Below, in pieces: positions 23,948 to 36,890 of a DNA stretch of 64,000 nt (position 1 is the first letter of the stretch; each line of letters begins with the position of its first letter). Under the pieces are notes generated by a model. That model was not told where the DNA came from and did not search any database. It saw only the letters and a program-made list of their open reading frames with translations. The DNA is from Hydractinia symbiolongicarpus. Lineage: Eukaryota; Cnidaria; Hydrozoa; Anthoathecata; Hydractiniidae. The position numbers were made by a program, and so were the translations under genes. The stretch spans positions 33,413,501 to 33,477,500 of the forward strand of contig NC_079880.1 in the NCBI RefSeq assembly GCF_029227915.1, written 5' to 3'.

Positions 23948-26867
23948 GGCGTTGTAAAGCCATGGAACCAGGAAAAACAACTTAGGACGGCGTAGTGTAT
24001 TGGGAGTGGAAGAACTAGACCAATGGTAACAAGCTTGGACGCGTGGAACCACGTGATTTACGTGTAAGGCCCTTATTAGGCGTCCAGAGGCCGTATTATA
24101 GCCTCTTCATGGCGTGTGCATGTGGATTACGGCGTTGTAAAGCCATGAAACCAGGGAAAACAACTTAGGACGGCGTAGTGTATTGAGAGTGGAAGAACTA
24201 GACCAATGGTAACAAGCTTGGACGCGTGGAACCCCGTGATTTACGTGTAAGGCATTTAATAGGCGTCAAAAGGCCGTATTATAGCCTTTTCATGGCGTGT
24301 GCATGTGGTTTACGGCGTTGTAAAGCCATGGAACCAGGAAAAACAACTTAGGACGGCGTAGTGTATTGAGAGTGCAAGAACTAGACTAATGGTAACAAGC
24401 TTGGACGCGTGGAACCACGTGATTTACGTGTAAGGCCTTTATTAGGCGTCCAGAGGCCGTATTATAGCCTTTTCATGGCGTGTGCATGTGGATTACGGCG
24501 TTCTGAAGCCATGAAACCAGGAATAACAACTTAGGACGTTCTAGTGTATTGAGAGTGGAAGGACTAGACCAATGGTAACAAGCTTGGACGCGTGGAACTT
24601 TGTAATTTACGTGTAAGGCCTCTATTAGGCGTCCAGAGGCCGTATTATAGCCTTTTCATGGCGTGTGCATGTGGATTACGGCGTTCTGAAGCCATGGAAC
24701 CAGGAATAACAACTTAGGACGTTCTAGTGTATTGAGAGTGGAAGGACTAGACCAATGGTAAATTGCGCAGGCACGCGAAACCACACGATTACGTGTAAGG
24801 CATTTAATAGGCGTCAAAAGGCCGTATTATAGCCTTTTCATGTCGTGTGCATGTGGTTTACGGCGTTGTAAAGCCATGGAACCAGAGAAAAAAACTTAGG
24901 ACGGCGTAGTGTATTGAGAGTGGAAGAACTAGACCAATGGTAACAAGCTTGGACGCGTGGAACCCGGTGATTTACGTGTAAGGCATTTAATAGACGTCAA
25001 AAGGCCGTATTATAGGATTTTCATGGCGTGTGCATGTGGTTTACGGCGTTGTAAAGCCATGGAACCAGGGAAAACAACTTAGGACGGCGTAGTGTGTTGA
25101 GAGTGGAAGAACTAGACCAATGGTAACAAGCTTGGACGCGTGGAACCTTGTGATTTACGTGTAAGGTCTTTATTAGGCGTCCAGGGCCGTATTATAGCCT
25201 TTTCATGACGTGTGCATGTGGATTACGGCGTTGTAAAGCCATGGAACCAGGAAAAACAACTTAGGACGTTCTAGTGTATTGAGAGTGGAAGGACTAGACC
25301 AATGGTGACCTGCGCAGGCACGCGAAACCACACGATTACGTGTAAGGCATTTCAGAGGCGTCAAAAGGCCGTATTATAGCCTTTTCATGGCGTGTACATG
25401 TGGTTTACGGCGTTGTAAAGCCATGGAACCAGAAAAAACAACTTAGGACGGCGTAGTGTATCGAGAGTGGAAGAACTAGACCAATGGTAACAAGGTTGGA
25501 CGCGTGGAACCTTGTGATTTACGTGTAAGGCCTTTATTAGGCGTCCAGGGCCGTATTATAGCTTTTCATGGCGTGTGCATGTGGATTACGGCGTTGTAAA
25601 GCCATGGAGCCAGGGAAAACAACCTAGGACGGCGTAGTGTATTGACAGTGGAAGAACTAGACCAATGGTAACAAGCTTGGACGCGTGGAACCCCGTGATT
25701 TACGTGTAAGGCATTTATTGGGCGTCAAAAGGCCGTATTATAGCCTTCTCATGGCGTGTGCACGTGGTTTACGGCGTTGTAAAGCCATAGAACCAGGAAA
25801 AACAACTTAGGACGGCGTAGTGTATTGGCAGTGGAAGAGCTAGACCAATGGTAAGAAGCTTGGCGCGTGGAACCACGTGATTTACGTGTAAGGCCTTTAT
25901 TAGGCGTCCAGAGGCCGTATTATAGCCTTTTCATGGCGTTTGCATGTGGATTACGGCGTTGTAAAGCCATGGAACCAGGGAAAACAACTTAGGACGGCGT
26001 AGTGTATTGAGAGTGGAAGAACTAGACCAATGGTAACAAGCTTGGACGCATGGAACCCGGTGATTTACGTGTAAGGCATTTAATAGGCGTCAAAAGGCCG
26101 TATTATAGGATTTTCATGGCGTGTGCATGTGGTTTACGGCGTTGTAAAGCCATGGAACCAGGGAAAACAACTTAGGACGGCGTAGTGTATTGGCAGTGGA
26201 AGAGCTAGACCAATGGTAACAAGCTTGGCGCGTGGAACCACGTGATTTACGTGTAAGGCCTTTATTAGGCGTCCAGAGGCCGTATTATAGCCTTTTCATG
26301 GCGTGTGCATGTGGATTACGGCGTTGTAAAGCCATGGAACCAGGGAAAACAACTTAGGACGGCGTAGTGTATTGAGAGTGGAAGAACTAGACCAATGGTA
26401 ACAAGCTTGGACGCATGGAACCCGGTGATTTACGTGTAAGGCATTTAATAGGCGTCAAAAGGCCGTATTATAGGATTTTCATGGCGTGTGCATGTGGTTT
26501 ACGGCGTTGTAAAGCCATGGAACCAGGGAAAACAACTTAGGACGGCGTAGTGTATTGAGAGTGGAAGAACTAGACCAATGGTAACAAGCTTGGACGCGTG
26601 GAACCTTGTGATTTACGTGTAAGGCCTTTATTAGGCGTCCAGGGCCGTATTATAGCCTTTTCATGGCGTGTGCATGTGGATTACGGCGTTGTAAAACCAT
26701 GGAGCCAGGGAAAACAACTTAGGACGGCGTAGTGTATTGAGAGTGGAAGAACTAGACCAATGGTAACAAGCTTGGACGCGTGGAACCTCGTGATTTACGT
26801 GTAAGGCATTTAATAGGCGTCAAAAGGCCGTATTATAGGATTTTCATGCCGTGTGCATGTGGTTTAC

Positions 26868-27233
26868 GGCGTTGTAAAGCCATGGAACCAGGAAAAACAA
26901 CTTAGGACGGCGTAGTGCATTGAGAGTGGAAGAACTAGACCAATAGTGACCTGCGCAGTCACGCGGAAACACGCGATTTACGTGTAAGGCCTTTAATAGG
27001 CGGCAAATGGCCGTATTATGGCCTTTCAATGGCGTGTGCATGTGGTTTACGGCGTTCTAAACACATGGAACCAGAGAAAACAACTTAGGACGGCGTGGTG
27101 TATTCAGAGTGGAAGAACTAGACCAATGGTACCAAGCTTGGACGCGTGGAACCACGTGATTTACGTGTAAGGCCTTTATTAGGCGTTAAAAGGCCGCGTT
27201 ATAGCCTTTTCATGGCGTGTGCATGTGGTTTAC
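26868..27233 (+). repeat. Type C dimer, copy 5
   Basis: Sister of the copy at 21,937 (offset 4,931 bp) with the same aatagtgacc, gtattcagag and aggcgttaaaagg variants. Confidence 0.85.
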
Positions 27234-27799
27234 GGCGTTGTAAAGCCATGGAACCAGGAAAAACAACTTAGGACGGCGTAGTGTATTGGGAGTGGAAGAA
27301 CTAGACCAATGGTAACAAGCTTGGACGCGTGGAACCACGAGATTTACGTGTAAGGCCTTTATTAGGCGTCCAGAGGCCGTATTATAGCCTCTTCATGGCG
27401 TGTGCATGTGGATTACGGCGTTGTAAAGCCATGGAGCCAGGGAAAACAACTTAGGACGGCGTAGTGTATTGAGAGTGGAAGAACTAGACCAATGGTAACA
27501 AGCTTGGACGCGTGGAACCCCGTGATTTACGTGTAAGGCATTTAATGGGCGTCAAAAGGCCGTATTATAGCCTTTTCATGGCGTGTGCACGTGGTTTACG
27601 GCGTTGTAAAGCCATGGAACCAGGAAAAACATCTTAGGACGGGGTAGTGTATTGGGAGTGGAAGAACTAGACCAATGGTAACAAGCTTGGACGCGTGGAA
27701 CCACGTGATTTACGTGTAAGGCCTTTATTAGGCGTCCAGAGGCCGTATTATAGCCTCTTCATGGCGTGTGCATGTGGATTACGGCGTTGTAAAGCCATG

Positions 27800-28970
27800 G
27801 AACCAGGGAAAACAACATAGGACGGCGAAGTGCATTGAGAGTGGAAGAACTAGACCAATGGTAACAAGCTTGGACGCGTGGAACCCGGTGATTTACGTGT
27901 AAGGCATTTAATAGGCGTCAAAAGTCTGTATTATAGCATTTTCATGGCGTGTGCATGTGGTTTACAGCGTTGTAAAGCCATGGAGCCAGGAAAAACAACT
28001 TAGGACGTTCTAGTGTATTGAGAGTGGAAGGACTAGACCAATGGTAACCTGCGCAGGCACGCGAAACCACACGATTACGTGTAAGGCATTTAATAGGCGT
28101 CAAAAGGCCGTATTATAGCCTTTTCATGGCGTGTGCATGTGGTTTACGGCGTTGTAAAGCCATGGAACCAGGAAAAACAACTTAGGACGGCGTAGTGTAT
28201 TGAGAGTGGAAGAACTAGACCAATGGTAACAAGCTTGGACGCGTGGAACAACGTGATTTTCGTGTAAGGCATTTAATAGGCGTCAAAAGGCCGTATTATA
28301 GGATTTTCATGGCGTGTGCATGTGGTTTACGGCGTTGTAAAGCCATGGAACCAGGAAAAACAACTTAGGACGTTCTAGTGTATTGAGAGTGGAAGGACTA
28401 GACCAATGGTAACAAGCTTGGACGCGTGGAACCACGTGATTTACGCGTAAGGCTTTTATTAGGCGTCCAGAGGCCGTATTATAGCCTTTTCATGGCGTGT
28501 GCATGTGGTTTACGGCGTTGTAAAGCCATGGAACCAGGGAAAACAACTTATGACGGCGTAGTGTATTGAGAGTGGAAGAACTAGACCATTGGTAACAAGC
28601 TTGGACGCGTGGAACCCCGTGATTTACGTGTAAGGCATTTAATAGGCGTCAAAAGGCCGTATTATAGCCTTTTCATGGCCTGTGCATGTGGTTTACGGCG
28701 TTGTAAAGCCATGGAACCAGGAAAAACAACTTAGGACGTTCTAGTGTATTGAGAGTGGAAGGACTAGACCAATGGTAACCTGCGCAGGCATGCGAAACCA
28801 CACGATTACGTGTAAGGCATTTAATAGGCGTCAAAAGGCCGTATTACAGCCTTTTCATGGCGTGTGCATGTGGTTTATGGCGTTGTAAAGCCATGGAACC
28901 AGGAAAAACAACTTAGGACGGCGTAGTGTATTGGGAATGGTAGAACTAGACCAATGGCAACAAGCTTGGA
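27800..28970 (+). repeat. 8-monomer unit (1,462 bp offset), copy 1
   Basis: Markers gacggcgaagtgcattg, aagtctgtatt, tttacagcg with gagcc B, acaacgtgattttcg, acttatgacggcg, agaccattgg, ggcatgcgaaacc and gggaatggtagaac recur 1,462 bp downstream. A related but longer version is found at about 34.3-35.2 kb (offset 6,510 bp). This copy ends in a fused monomer at 28,879-29,061. Confidence 0.8.
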
Positions 28971-29061
28971 CGCGTGGAACCACGTGATTTACGTGTAAGG
29001 CCTTTATTAGGCGTCAAAAGGCCGCGTTATAGCCTTTTCATGGCGTGTGCATGTGGTTTAC
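28879..29061 (+). repeat. Chimeric monomer (one-monomer deletion product)
   Basis: The left part (gggaatggtagaac, aatggcaac) matches the monomer starting at 30,341. The right part (ccacgtg, aggcgtcaaaaggccgcg) matches the following monomer starting at 30,524. The switch lies within the shared caagcttggacgcgtgg. In the sister block the two monomers are complete, so this one is best read as the deletion product of an exchange displaced by one monomer. Confidence 0.7.
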
Positions 29062-29261
29062 GGCGTTGTAAAGCCATGGAACCAGGAAAAACAACTTAGG
29101 ACGGCGTAGTGTATTGGGAGTGGAAGAACTAGACCAATGGTAACAGGCTTGGACGCGTGGAACCACGTGATTTACGTGTAGGGTCCTTATTAGGCGTCCA
29201 GAGGCCGTATTATAGCCTCTTCATGGCGTGTGCATGTGGATTACGGCGTTGTAAAGCCATG

Positions 29262-30432
29262 GAACCAGGGAACACAACTTAGGACGGCGAAGTGCATTGA
29301 GAGTGGAAGAACTAGACCAATGGTAACAAGCTTGGACGCGTGGAACCCGGTGATTTACGTGTAAGGCATTTAATAGGCGTCAAAAGTCTGTATTATAGCA
29401 TTTTCATGGCGTGTGCATGTGGTTTACAGCGTTGTAAAGCCATGGAGCCAGGAAAAACAACTTAGGACGTTCTAGTGTATTGAGAGTGGAAGGACTAGAC
29501 CAATGGTAACCTGCGCAGGCACGCGAAACCACACGATTACGTGTAAGGCATTTAATAGGCGTCAAAAGGCCGTATTATAGCCTTTTCATGGCGTGTGCAT
29601 GTGGTTTACGGCGTTGTAAAGCCATGGAACCAGGAAAAACAACTTAGGACGGCGTAGTGTATTGAGAGTGGAAGAACTAGACCAATGGTAACAAGCTTGG
29701 ACGCGTGGAACAACGTGATTTTCGTGTAAGGCATTTAATAGGCGTCAAAAGGCCGTATTATAGGATTTTCATGGCGTGTGCATGTGGTTTACGGCGTTGT
29801 AAAGCCATGGAACCAGGAAAAACAACTTAGGACGTTCTAGTGTATTGAGAGTGGAAGGACTAGACCAATGGTAACAAGCTTGGACGCGTGGAACCACGTG
29901 ATTTACGCGTAAGGCTTTTATTAGGCGTCCAGAGGCCGTATTATAGCCTTTTCATGGCGTGTGCATGTGGTTTACGGCGTTGTAAAGCCATGGAACCAGG
30001 GAAAACAACTTATGACGGCGTAGTGTATTGAGAGTGGAAGAACTAGACCATTGGTAACAAGCTTGGACGCGTGGAACCCCGTGATTTACGTGTAAGGCAT
30101 TTAATAGGCGTCAAAAGGCCGTATTATAGCCTTTTCATGGCCTGTGCATGTGGTTTACGGCGTTGTAAAGCCATGGAACCAGGAAAAACAACTTAGGACG
30201 TTCTAGTGTATTGAGAGTGGAAGGACTAGACCAATGGTAACCTGCGCAGGCATGCGAAACCACACGATTACGTGTAAGGCATTTAATAGGCGTCAAAAGG
30301 CCGTATTACAGCCTTTTCATGGCGTGTGCATGTGGTTTATGGCGTTGTAAAGCCATGGAACCAGGAAAAACAACTTAGGACGGCGTAGTGTATTGGGAAT
30401 GGTAGAACTAGACCAATGGCAACAAGCTTGGA
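29262..30432 (+). repeat. 8-monomer unit (1,462 bp offset), copy 2
   Basis: Collinear with 27,800-28,970 at an offset of 1,462 bp. Beyond 30,432 it has one monomer more than copy 1, so the offset rises to 1,645 bp at the shared aacaggcttgg monomer (29,142 against 30,787). Confidence 0.8.
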
Positions 30433-31344
30433 CGCGTGGAACCCGGTGATTTACGTGTAAGGCATTTAATAGGCGTCAAAAGGCCGTATTATAGCATTTT
30501 CATGGCGTGTGCATGTGGTTTACGGCGTTGTAAAGCCATGGAACCAGGAAAAACAACTTAGGACGGCGTAGTGCATTGAGAGTGGAAGAACTAGACCAAT
30601 GGTACCAAGCTTGGACGCGTGGAACCACGTGATTTACGTGTAAGGCCTTTATTAGGCGTCAAAAGGCCGCGTTATAGCCTTTTCATGGCGTGTGCATGTG
30701 GTTTACGGCGTTGTAAAGCCATGGAACCAGGAAAAACAACTTAGGACGGCGTAGTGTATTGGGAGTGGAAGAACTAGACCAATGGTAACAGGCTTGGACG
30801 CGTGGAACCACGTGATTTACGTGTAGGGTCCTTATTAGGCGTCCAGAGGCCGTATTATAGCCTCTTCATGGCGTGTGCATGTGGATTACGGCGTTGTAAA
30901 GCCATGGAACCAGGGAACACAACTTAGGACGGCGCAGTGCATTGAGAGTGGAAGAACTAGACCAATGGTAACAAGCTTGAACGCGTGGAACCCGGTGATT
31001 TACGTGTAAGGCAATTAATAGGCGTCAAAAGTCCGTATTATAGCATTTTCATGGCGTGTGCATGTGGTTTACGGCGTTGTAAAGCCATGGAACCAGGAAA
31101 AACAACTTAGGACGTTCTAGTGTATTGAGAGTGGAAGAACTAGACCATTGGTAACAAGCTTGGACGCGTGGAACCCCGTGATTTACGTGTAAGGCATTTA
31201 ATAGGCGTCAAAAGGCCGTATTATAGCCTTTTCATGGCCTGTGCATGTGGTTTACGGCGTTGTAAAGCCATGGAACCAGGAAAAACAACTTAGGACGTTC
31301 TAGTGTATTGAGAGTGGAAGGACTAGACCAATGGTAACCTGCGC

Positions 31345-32459
31345 AGGCACGCGAAACCACACGATTACGTGTAAGGCATTTAATAGGCGTCAAAAGGCCG
31401 TATTATAGCCTTTTCATGGCGTGTGCATGTGGTTTACGGCGTTGTAAAGCCATGGAACCAGGAAAAACAACTTAGGACGGCGTAGTGTATTGAGAGTGGA
31501 AGAACTAGACCAATGGTAACAAGCTTGGACGCGTGGAACCACGTGATTTACGTGTAAGGCCTTTATTCGGCGTCCAGAGGCCGTATTATAGCTTTTTCAT
31601 GGCGTGTGCATGTGGATTACGGCGTTGTAAAGCCATGGAACCAGGAAAAACAACTTAGGACGGCGTAGTGTATTGGGAGTGGAAGAACTAGACCAATGGT
31701 AACAGGCTGGGACGCGTGGAACCACGTGATTTACGTGTAGGGCCTTTATTAGCCGTCCAGAGGCCGTATTATAGCCTTTTCATGGCGTGTGCATGTGGAT
31801 TACGGCGTTCTGAAGCCATGGAACCAGGAATAACAACTTAGGACGTTCTAGTGTATTGAGAGTGGAAGGACTAGACCAATGGTAAATTGCGCAGGCACGC
31901 GAAACCACACGATTACGTGTAAGGCATTTAATAGGCGTCAAAAGGCCGTATTATAGCCTTTTCATGTCGTGTGCATGTGGTTTACGGCGTTGTAAAGTCA
32001 TGGAACCAGAGAAAAAAACTTAGGACGGCGTAGTGTATTGAGAGTGGAAGAACTAGACCAATGGTAACAAGCTTGGACGCGTGGAACCCCGTGATTTACG
32101 TGTAAGGCATTTAATAGGCGTCAAAAGGCCGTATTATAGTCTTTTCATGGCGTGTGCATGTGGTTTACAGCGTTGTAAAGCCATGGAACCAGGAAAAACA
32201 ACTTAGGACGTTCTAGTGTATTGAGAGTGGAAGGACTAGACCAATGGTAACAAGCTTGGACGCGTGGAACCAAGTGATTTACGTGTAAGGCCATTATTAG
32301 GCGTCCAGAGGCCGTATTATAGCCTTTTCATGGCGTGTGCATGTGGATTACGGCGTTGAAAAGCCATGGAACCAGGAAAAACAACTTAGGACGTTCTAGT
32401 GTATTGAGAGTGGAAGGACTAGACCAATGGTAAATTGCGCAGGCACGCGAAACCACACG
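31345..32459 (+). repeat. 7-monomer block with truncated junction, copy 1
   Basis: Ordered markers are the B monomer, tattcggcg with agctttttcatgg, aacaggctgggacg, ttagccgtcc, gttctgaagcc with aggaataac, aaattgcgcagg, catgtcgtg, aaagtcatgg, tagtcttttcatgg, tttacagcg, ccaagtg with ggccattatt and gttgaaaagcc. They recur at 32,540 onward (offset 1,209 bp, that is 7 monomers minus 69 bp) and at about 35,845 onward. Confidence 0.75.
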
Positions 32460-32464
32460 TTTAC
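32352..32464 (+). repeat. Truncated 113-bp monomer (69-bp deletion)
   Basis: A B-like monomer (ttctag, aaggactag, aaattgcgcagg) runs normally to gaaaccacacg at 32,459 and then jumps straight to tttacggcgttg of the next monomer. The missing 69 bp normally extend from attacgtg to gcatgtgg. It is the only large length change I found in the window and the only place where monomer register is lost. The intact relative lies at 36,852-37,033 (182 bp). Confidence 0.9.
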
Positions 32465-33510
32465 GGCGTTGTAAAGCCATGGAACCAGGAAAAACAACTT
32501 AGGACGTTCTAGTGTATTGAGAGTGGAAGGACTAGACCAATGGTAACCTGCGCAGGCACGCGAAACCACACGATTACGTGTAAGGCATTTAATAGGCGTC
32601 AAAAGGCCGTATTATAGCCTTTTCATGGCGTGTGCATGTGGTTTACGGCGTTGTAAAGCCATGGAACCAGGAAAAACAACTTAGGACGGCGTAGTGTATT
32701 GAGAGTGGAAGAACTAGACCAATGGTAACAAGCTTGGACGCGTGGAACCACGTGATTTACGTGTAAGGCCTTTATTCGGCGTCCAGAGGCCGTATTATAG
32801 CTTTTTCATGGCGTGTGCATGTGGATTACGGCGTTGTAAAGCCATGGAACCAGGAAAAACAACTTAGGACGGCGTAGTGTATTGGGAGTGGAAGAACTAG
32901 ACCAATGGTAACAGGCTGGGACGCGTGGAACCACGTGATTTACGTGTAGGGCCTTTATTAGCCGTCCAGAGGCCGTATTATAGCCTTTTCATGGCGTGTG
33001 CATGTGGATTACGGCGTTCTGAAGCCATGGAACCAGGAATAACAACTTAGGACGTTCTAGTGTATTGAGAGTGGAAGGACTAGACCAATGGTAAATTGCG
33101 CAGGCACGCGAAACCACACGATTACGTGTAAGGCATTTAATAGGCGTCAAAAGGCCGTATTATAGCCTTTTCATGTCGTGTGCATGTGGTTTACGGCGTT
33201 GTAAAGTCATGGAACCAGAGAAAAAAACTTAGGACGGCGTAGTGTATTGAGAGTGGAAGAACTAGACCAATGGTAACAAGCTTGGACGCGTGGAACCCCG
33301 TGATTTACGTGTAAGGCATTTAATAGGCGTCAAAAGGCCGTATTATAGTCTTTTCATGGCGTGTGCATGTGGTTTACAGCGTTGTAAAGCCATGGAACCA
33401 GGAAAAACAACTTAGGACGTTCTAGTGTATTGAGAGTGGAAGGACTAGACCAATGGTAACAAGCTTGGACGCGTGGAACCAAGTGATTTACGTGTAAGGC
33501 CATTATTAGG
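32460..33510 (+). repeat. 7-monomer block, copy 2
   Basis: Same marker order as 31.35-32.4 kb, starting directly at the truncated junction. The copies part at about 33,510, where aggcctccag and ggattttcatgg replace aggcgtccag and ccttttcatgg. Confidence 0.75.
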
Positions 33511-35840
33511 CCTCCAGAGGCCGTATTATAGGATTTTCATGGCGTGTGCATGTGGATTACGGCGTTGTAAAGCCATGGACCCAGGGAAAACAACTTAGGA
33601 CGGCGTAGTGTATTGAGAGTGGAAGAACTAGACCAATGGTAACAAGCTTGGACGCGTGGAACTTTGTGATTTACGTGTAAGGCCTTTATTAGGCGTCCAG
33701 AGGCCGTATTATAGCCTTTTCATGTCGTGTGCATGTGGATTACGGCGTTGTAAAGCCATGGAGCCAGGGAAAACAACTTAGGACGGCGTAGTGTATTGAG
33801 AGTGGAAGAACTAGACCAATGGTAACAAGCTTCGACGCGTGGAACCCCGTGATTTACGTGTAAGGCATTTAATGGGCGTCAAAAGGCCGTATTATAGCCT
33901 TTTCATGGCGTGTGCACGTGGTTTACGGCGTTGTAAAGCCATGGAACCAGGAAAAACATCTTAGGACGGGGTAGTGTATTGGGAGTGGAAGAACTAGACC
34001 AATGGTAACAAGCTTGGACGCGTGGAACCACGTGATTTACGTGTAAGGCCTTTATTAGGCGTCCAGAGGCCGTATTATAGCCTTTTCATGGCGTGTGCAT
34101 GTGGATTACGGCGTTGTAAAGCCATGGAACCAGGAAAAACAACTTAGGACGGCGTAGTGTATTGGGAGTGGAAGAACTAGACCAATGGTAACAAGCTTGG
34201 ACGCGTGGAACCACGTGATTTACGTGTAAGGCCTTTATTAGGCGTCCAGAGGCCGTATTATAGCCTCTTCATGGCGTGTGCATGTGGATTACGGCGTTGT
34301 AAAGCCATGGAACCAGGGAAAACAACATAGGACGGCGAAGTGCATTGAGAGTGGAAGAACTAGACCAATGGTAACAAGCTTGGACGCGTGGAACCCGGTG
34401 ATTTACGTGTAAGGCATTTAATAGGCGTCAAAAGTCTGTATTATAGCATTTTCATGGCGTGTGCATGTGGTTTACAGCGTTGTAAAGCCATGGAGCCAGG
34501 AAAAACAACTTAGGACGTTCTAGTGTATTGAGAGTGGAAGGACTAGACCAATGGTAACCTGCGCAGGCACGCGAAACCACACGATTACGTGTAAGGCATT
34601 TAATAGGCGTCAAAAGGCCGTATTATAGCCTTTTCATGGCGTGTGCATGTGGTTTACGGCGTTGTAAAGCCATGGAACCAGGAAAAACAACTTAGGACGG
34701 CGTAGTGTATTGAGAGTGGAAGAACTAGACCAATGGTAACAAGCTTGGACGCGTGGAACAACGTGATTTACGTGTAAGGCATTTAATAGGCGTCAAAAGG
34801 CCGTATTATAGGATTTTCATGGCGTGTGCATGTGGTTTACGGCGTTGTAAAGCCATGGAACCAGGAAAAACAACTTAGGACGTTCTAGTGTATTGAGAGT
34901 GGAAGGACTAGACCAATGGTAACAAGCTTGGACGCGTGGAACCACGTGATTTACGCGTAAGGCTTTTATTAGGCGTCCAGAGGCCGTATTATAGCCTTTT
35001 CATGGCGTGTGCATGTGGTTTACGGCGTTGTAAAGCCATGGAACCAGGGAAAACAACTTAGGACGGCGTAGTGTATTGAGAGTGGAAGAACTAGACCAAT
35101 GGTAACAAGCTTGGACGCGTGGAACCCCGTGATTTACGTGTAAGGCATTTAATAGGCGTCAAAAGGCCGTATTATAGCCTTTTCATGGCCTGTGCATGTG
35201 GTTTACGGCGTTGTAAAGCCATGGAACCAGGAAAAACAAATTAGGACGGCGTAGTGCATTGAGAGTGGAAGAACTAGACCAATGGTACCAAGCTTGGACG
35301 CGTGGAACCACGTGATTTACGTGTAAGGCCCTTATTAGGCGTCAAAAGGCCGCGTTATAGCCTTTTCATGGCGTGTGCATGTGGTTTACGGCGTTGTAAA
35401 GCCATGGAACCAGGAAAAACAACTTAGGACGGCGTAGTGTATTGGGAGTGGAAGAACTAGACCAATGGTAACAGGCTTGGACGCGTGGAACCACGTGATT
35501 TACGTGTAGGGTCCTTATTAGGCGTCCAGAGGCCGTATTATAGCCTCTTCATGGCGTGTGCATGTGGATTACGGCGTTGTAAAGCCATGGAACCAGGGAA
35601 CACAACTTAGGACGGCGCAGTGCATTGAGAGTGGAAGAACTAGACCAATGGTAACAAGCTTGAACGCGTGGAACCCGGTGATTTACGTGTAAGGCAATTA
35701 ATAGGCGTCAAAAGTCCGTATTATAGCATTTTCATGGCGTGTGCATGTGGTTTACGGCGTTGTAAAGCCATGGAACCAGGAAAAACAACTTAGGACGTTC
35801 TAGTGTATTGAGAGTGGAAGGACTAGACCAATGGTAACCT
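33511..35840 (+). repeat. A/B block related to 27.4-31 kb
   Basis: From the gagcc monomer at about 33,748 this follows the order of 27.42-28.9 kb, at an offset of 6,327 bp that becomes 6,510 bp because one attgggag monomer is added near 34.1 kb. From about 35.23 kb it follows 30.54-31.1 kb (aacaggcttgg with tagggtcc, gggaacac, gcgcagtgc, ggcaattaat). Confidence 0.65.
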
Positions 35841-36890
35841 GCGCAGGCACGCGAAACCACACGATTACGTGTAAGGCATTTAATAGGCGTCAAAAGGCCG
35901 TATTATAGCCTTTTCATGGCGTGTGCATGTGGTTTACGGCGTTGTAAAGCCATGGAACCAGGAAAAACAACTTAGGACGGCGTAGTGTATTGAGAGTGGA
36001 AGAACTAGACCAATGGTAACAAGCTTGGACGCGTGGAACCACGTGATTTACGTGTAAGGCCTTTATTCGGCGTCCAGAGGCCGTATTATAGCTTTTTCAT
36101 GGCGTGTGCATGTGGATTACGGCGTTGTAAAGCCATGGAACCAGGAAAAACAACTTAGGACGGCGTAGTGTATTGGGAGTGGAAGAACTAGACCAATGGT
36201 AACAGGCTGGGACGCGTGGAACCACGTGATTTACGTGTAGGGCCTTTATTAGCCGTCCAGAGGCCGTATTATAGCCTTTTCATGGCGTGTGCATGTGGAT
36301 TACGGCGTTCTGAAGCCATGGAACCAGGAATAACAACTTAGGACGTTCTAGTATATTGAGAGTGGAAGGACTAGACCAATGGTAAATTGCGCAGGCACGC
36401 GAAACCACACGATTACGTGTAAGGCATTTAATAGGCGTCAAAAGGCCGTATTATAGCCTTTTCATGTCGTGTGCATGTGGTTTACGGCGTTGTAAAGTCA
36501 TGGAACCAGAGAAAAAAACTTAGGACGGCGTAGTGTATTGAGAGTGGAAGAACTAGACCAATGGTAACAAGCTTGGACGCGTGGAACCCCGTGATTTACG
36601 TGTAAGGCATTTAATAGGCATCAAAAGGCCGTATTATAGTCTTTTCATGGCGTGTGCATGTGGTTTACAGCGTTGTAAAGCCATGGAACCAGGAAAAACA
36701 ACTTAGGACGTTCTAGTGTATTGAGAGTGGAAGGACTAGACCAATGGTAACAAGCTTGGACGCGTGGAACCAAGTGATTTACGTGTAAGGCCATTATTAG
36801 GCGTCCAGAGGCCGTATTATAGCCTTTTCATGGCGTGTGCATGTGGATTACGGCGTTGAAAAGCCATGGAACCAGGAAAAACAACTTAGG
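35841..36890 (+). repeat. 7-monomer block, copy 3
   Basis: Third copy of the 31.35 kb series, 3,291 bp (18 monomers) downstream of copy 2 at the aacaggctgggacg marker. It is followed by an intact version of the monomer that is truncated at 32,352. Confidence 0.75.

Larger units (their letters stand above)
23531..27326 (+). repeat. 27-monomer (~4.93 kb) duplication, copy 2
   Basis: This is the second copy of the 18.6-22.4 kb tract. It lacks the B monomer of copy 1 (19,383-19,564; join near 24,314) and instead has a B monomer at 25,227-25,408 that copy 1 lacks (join near 20,478). Both joins keep the monomer register. The copy ends where cacgagattt follows at about 27,337. Confidence 0.8.

Noticed and set aside
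32396-32602. Open frame across the truncated monomer
   Set aside because: It results from the 69-bp deletion joining two satellite frames and has no protein features.
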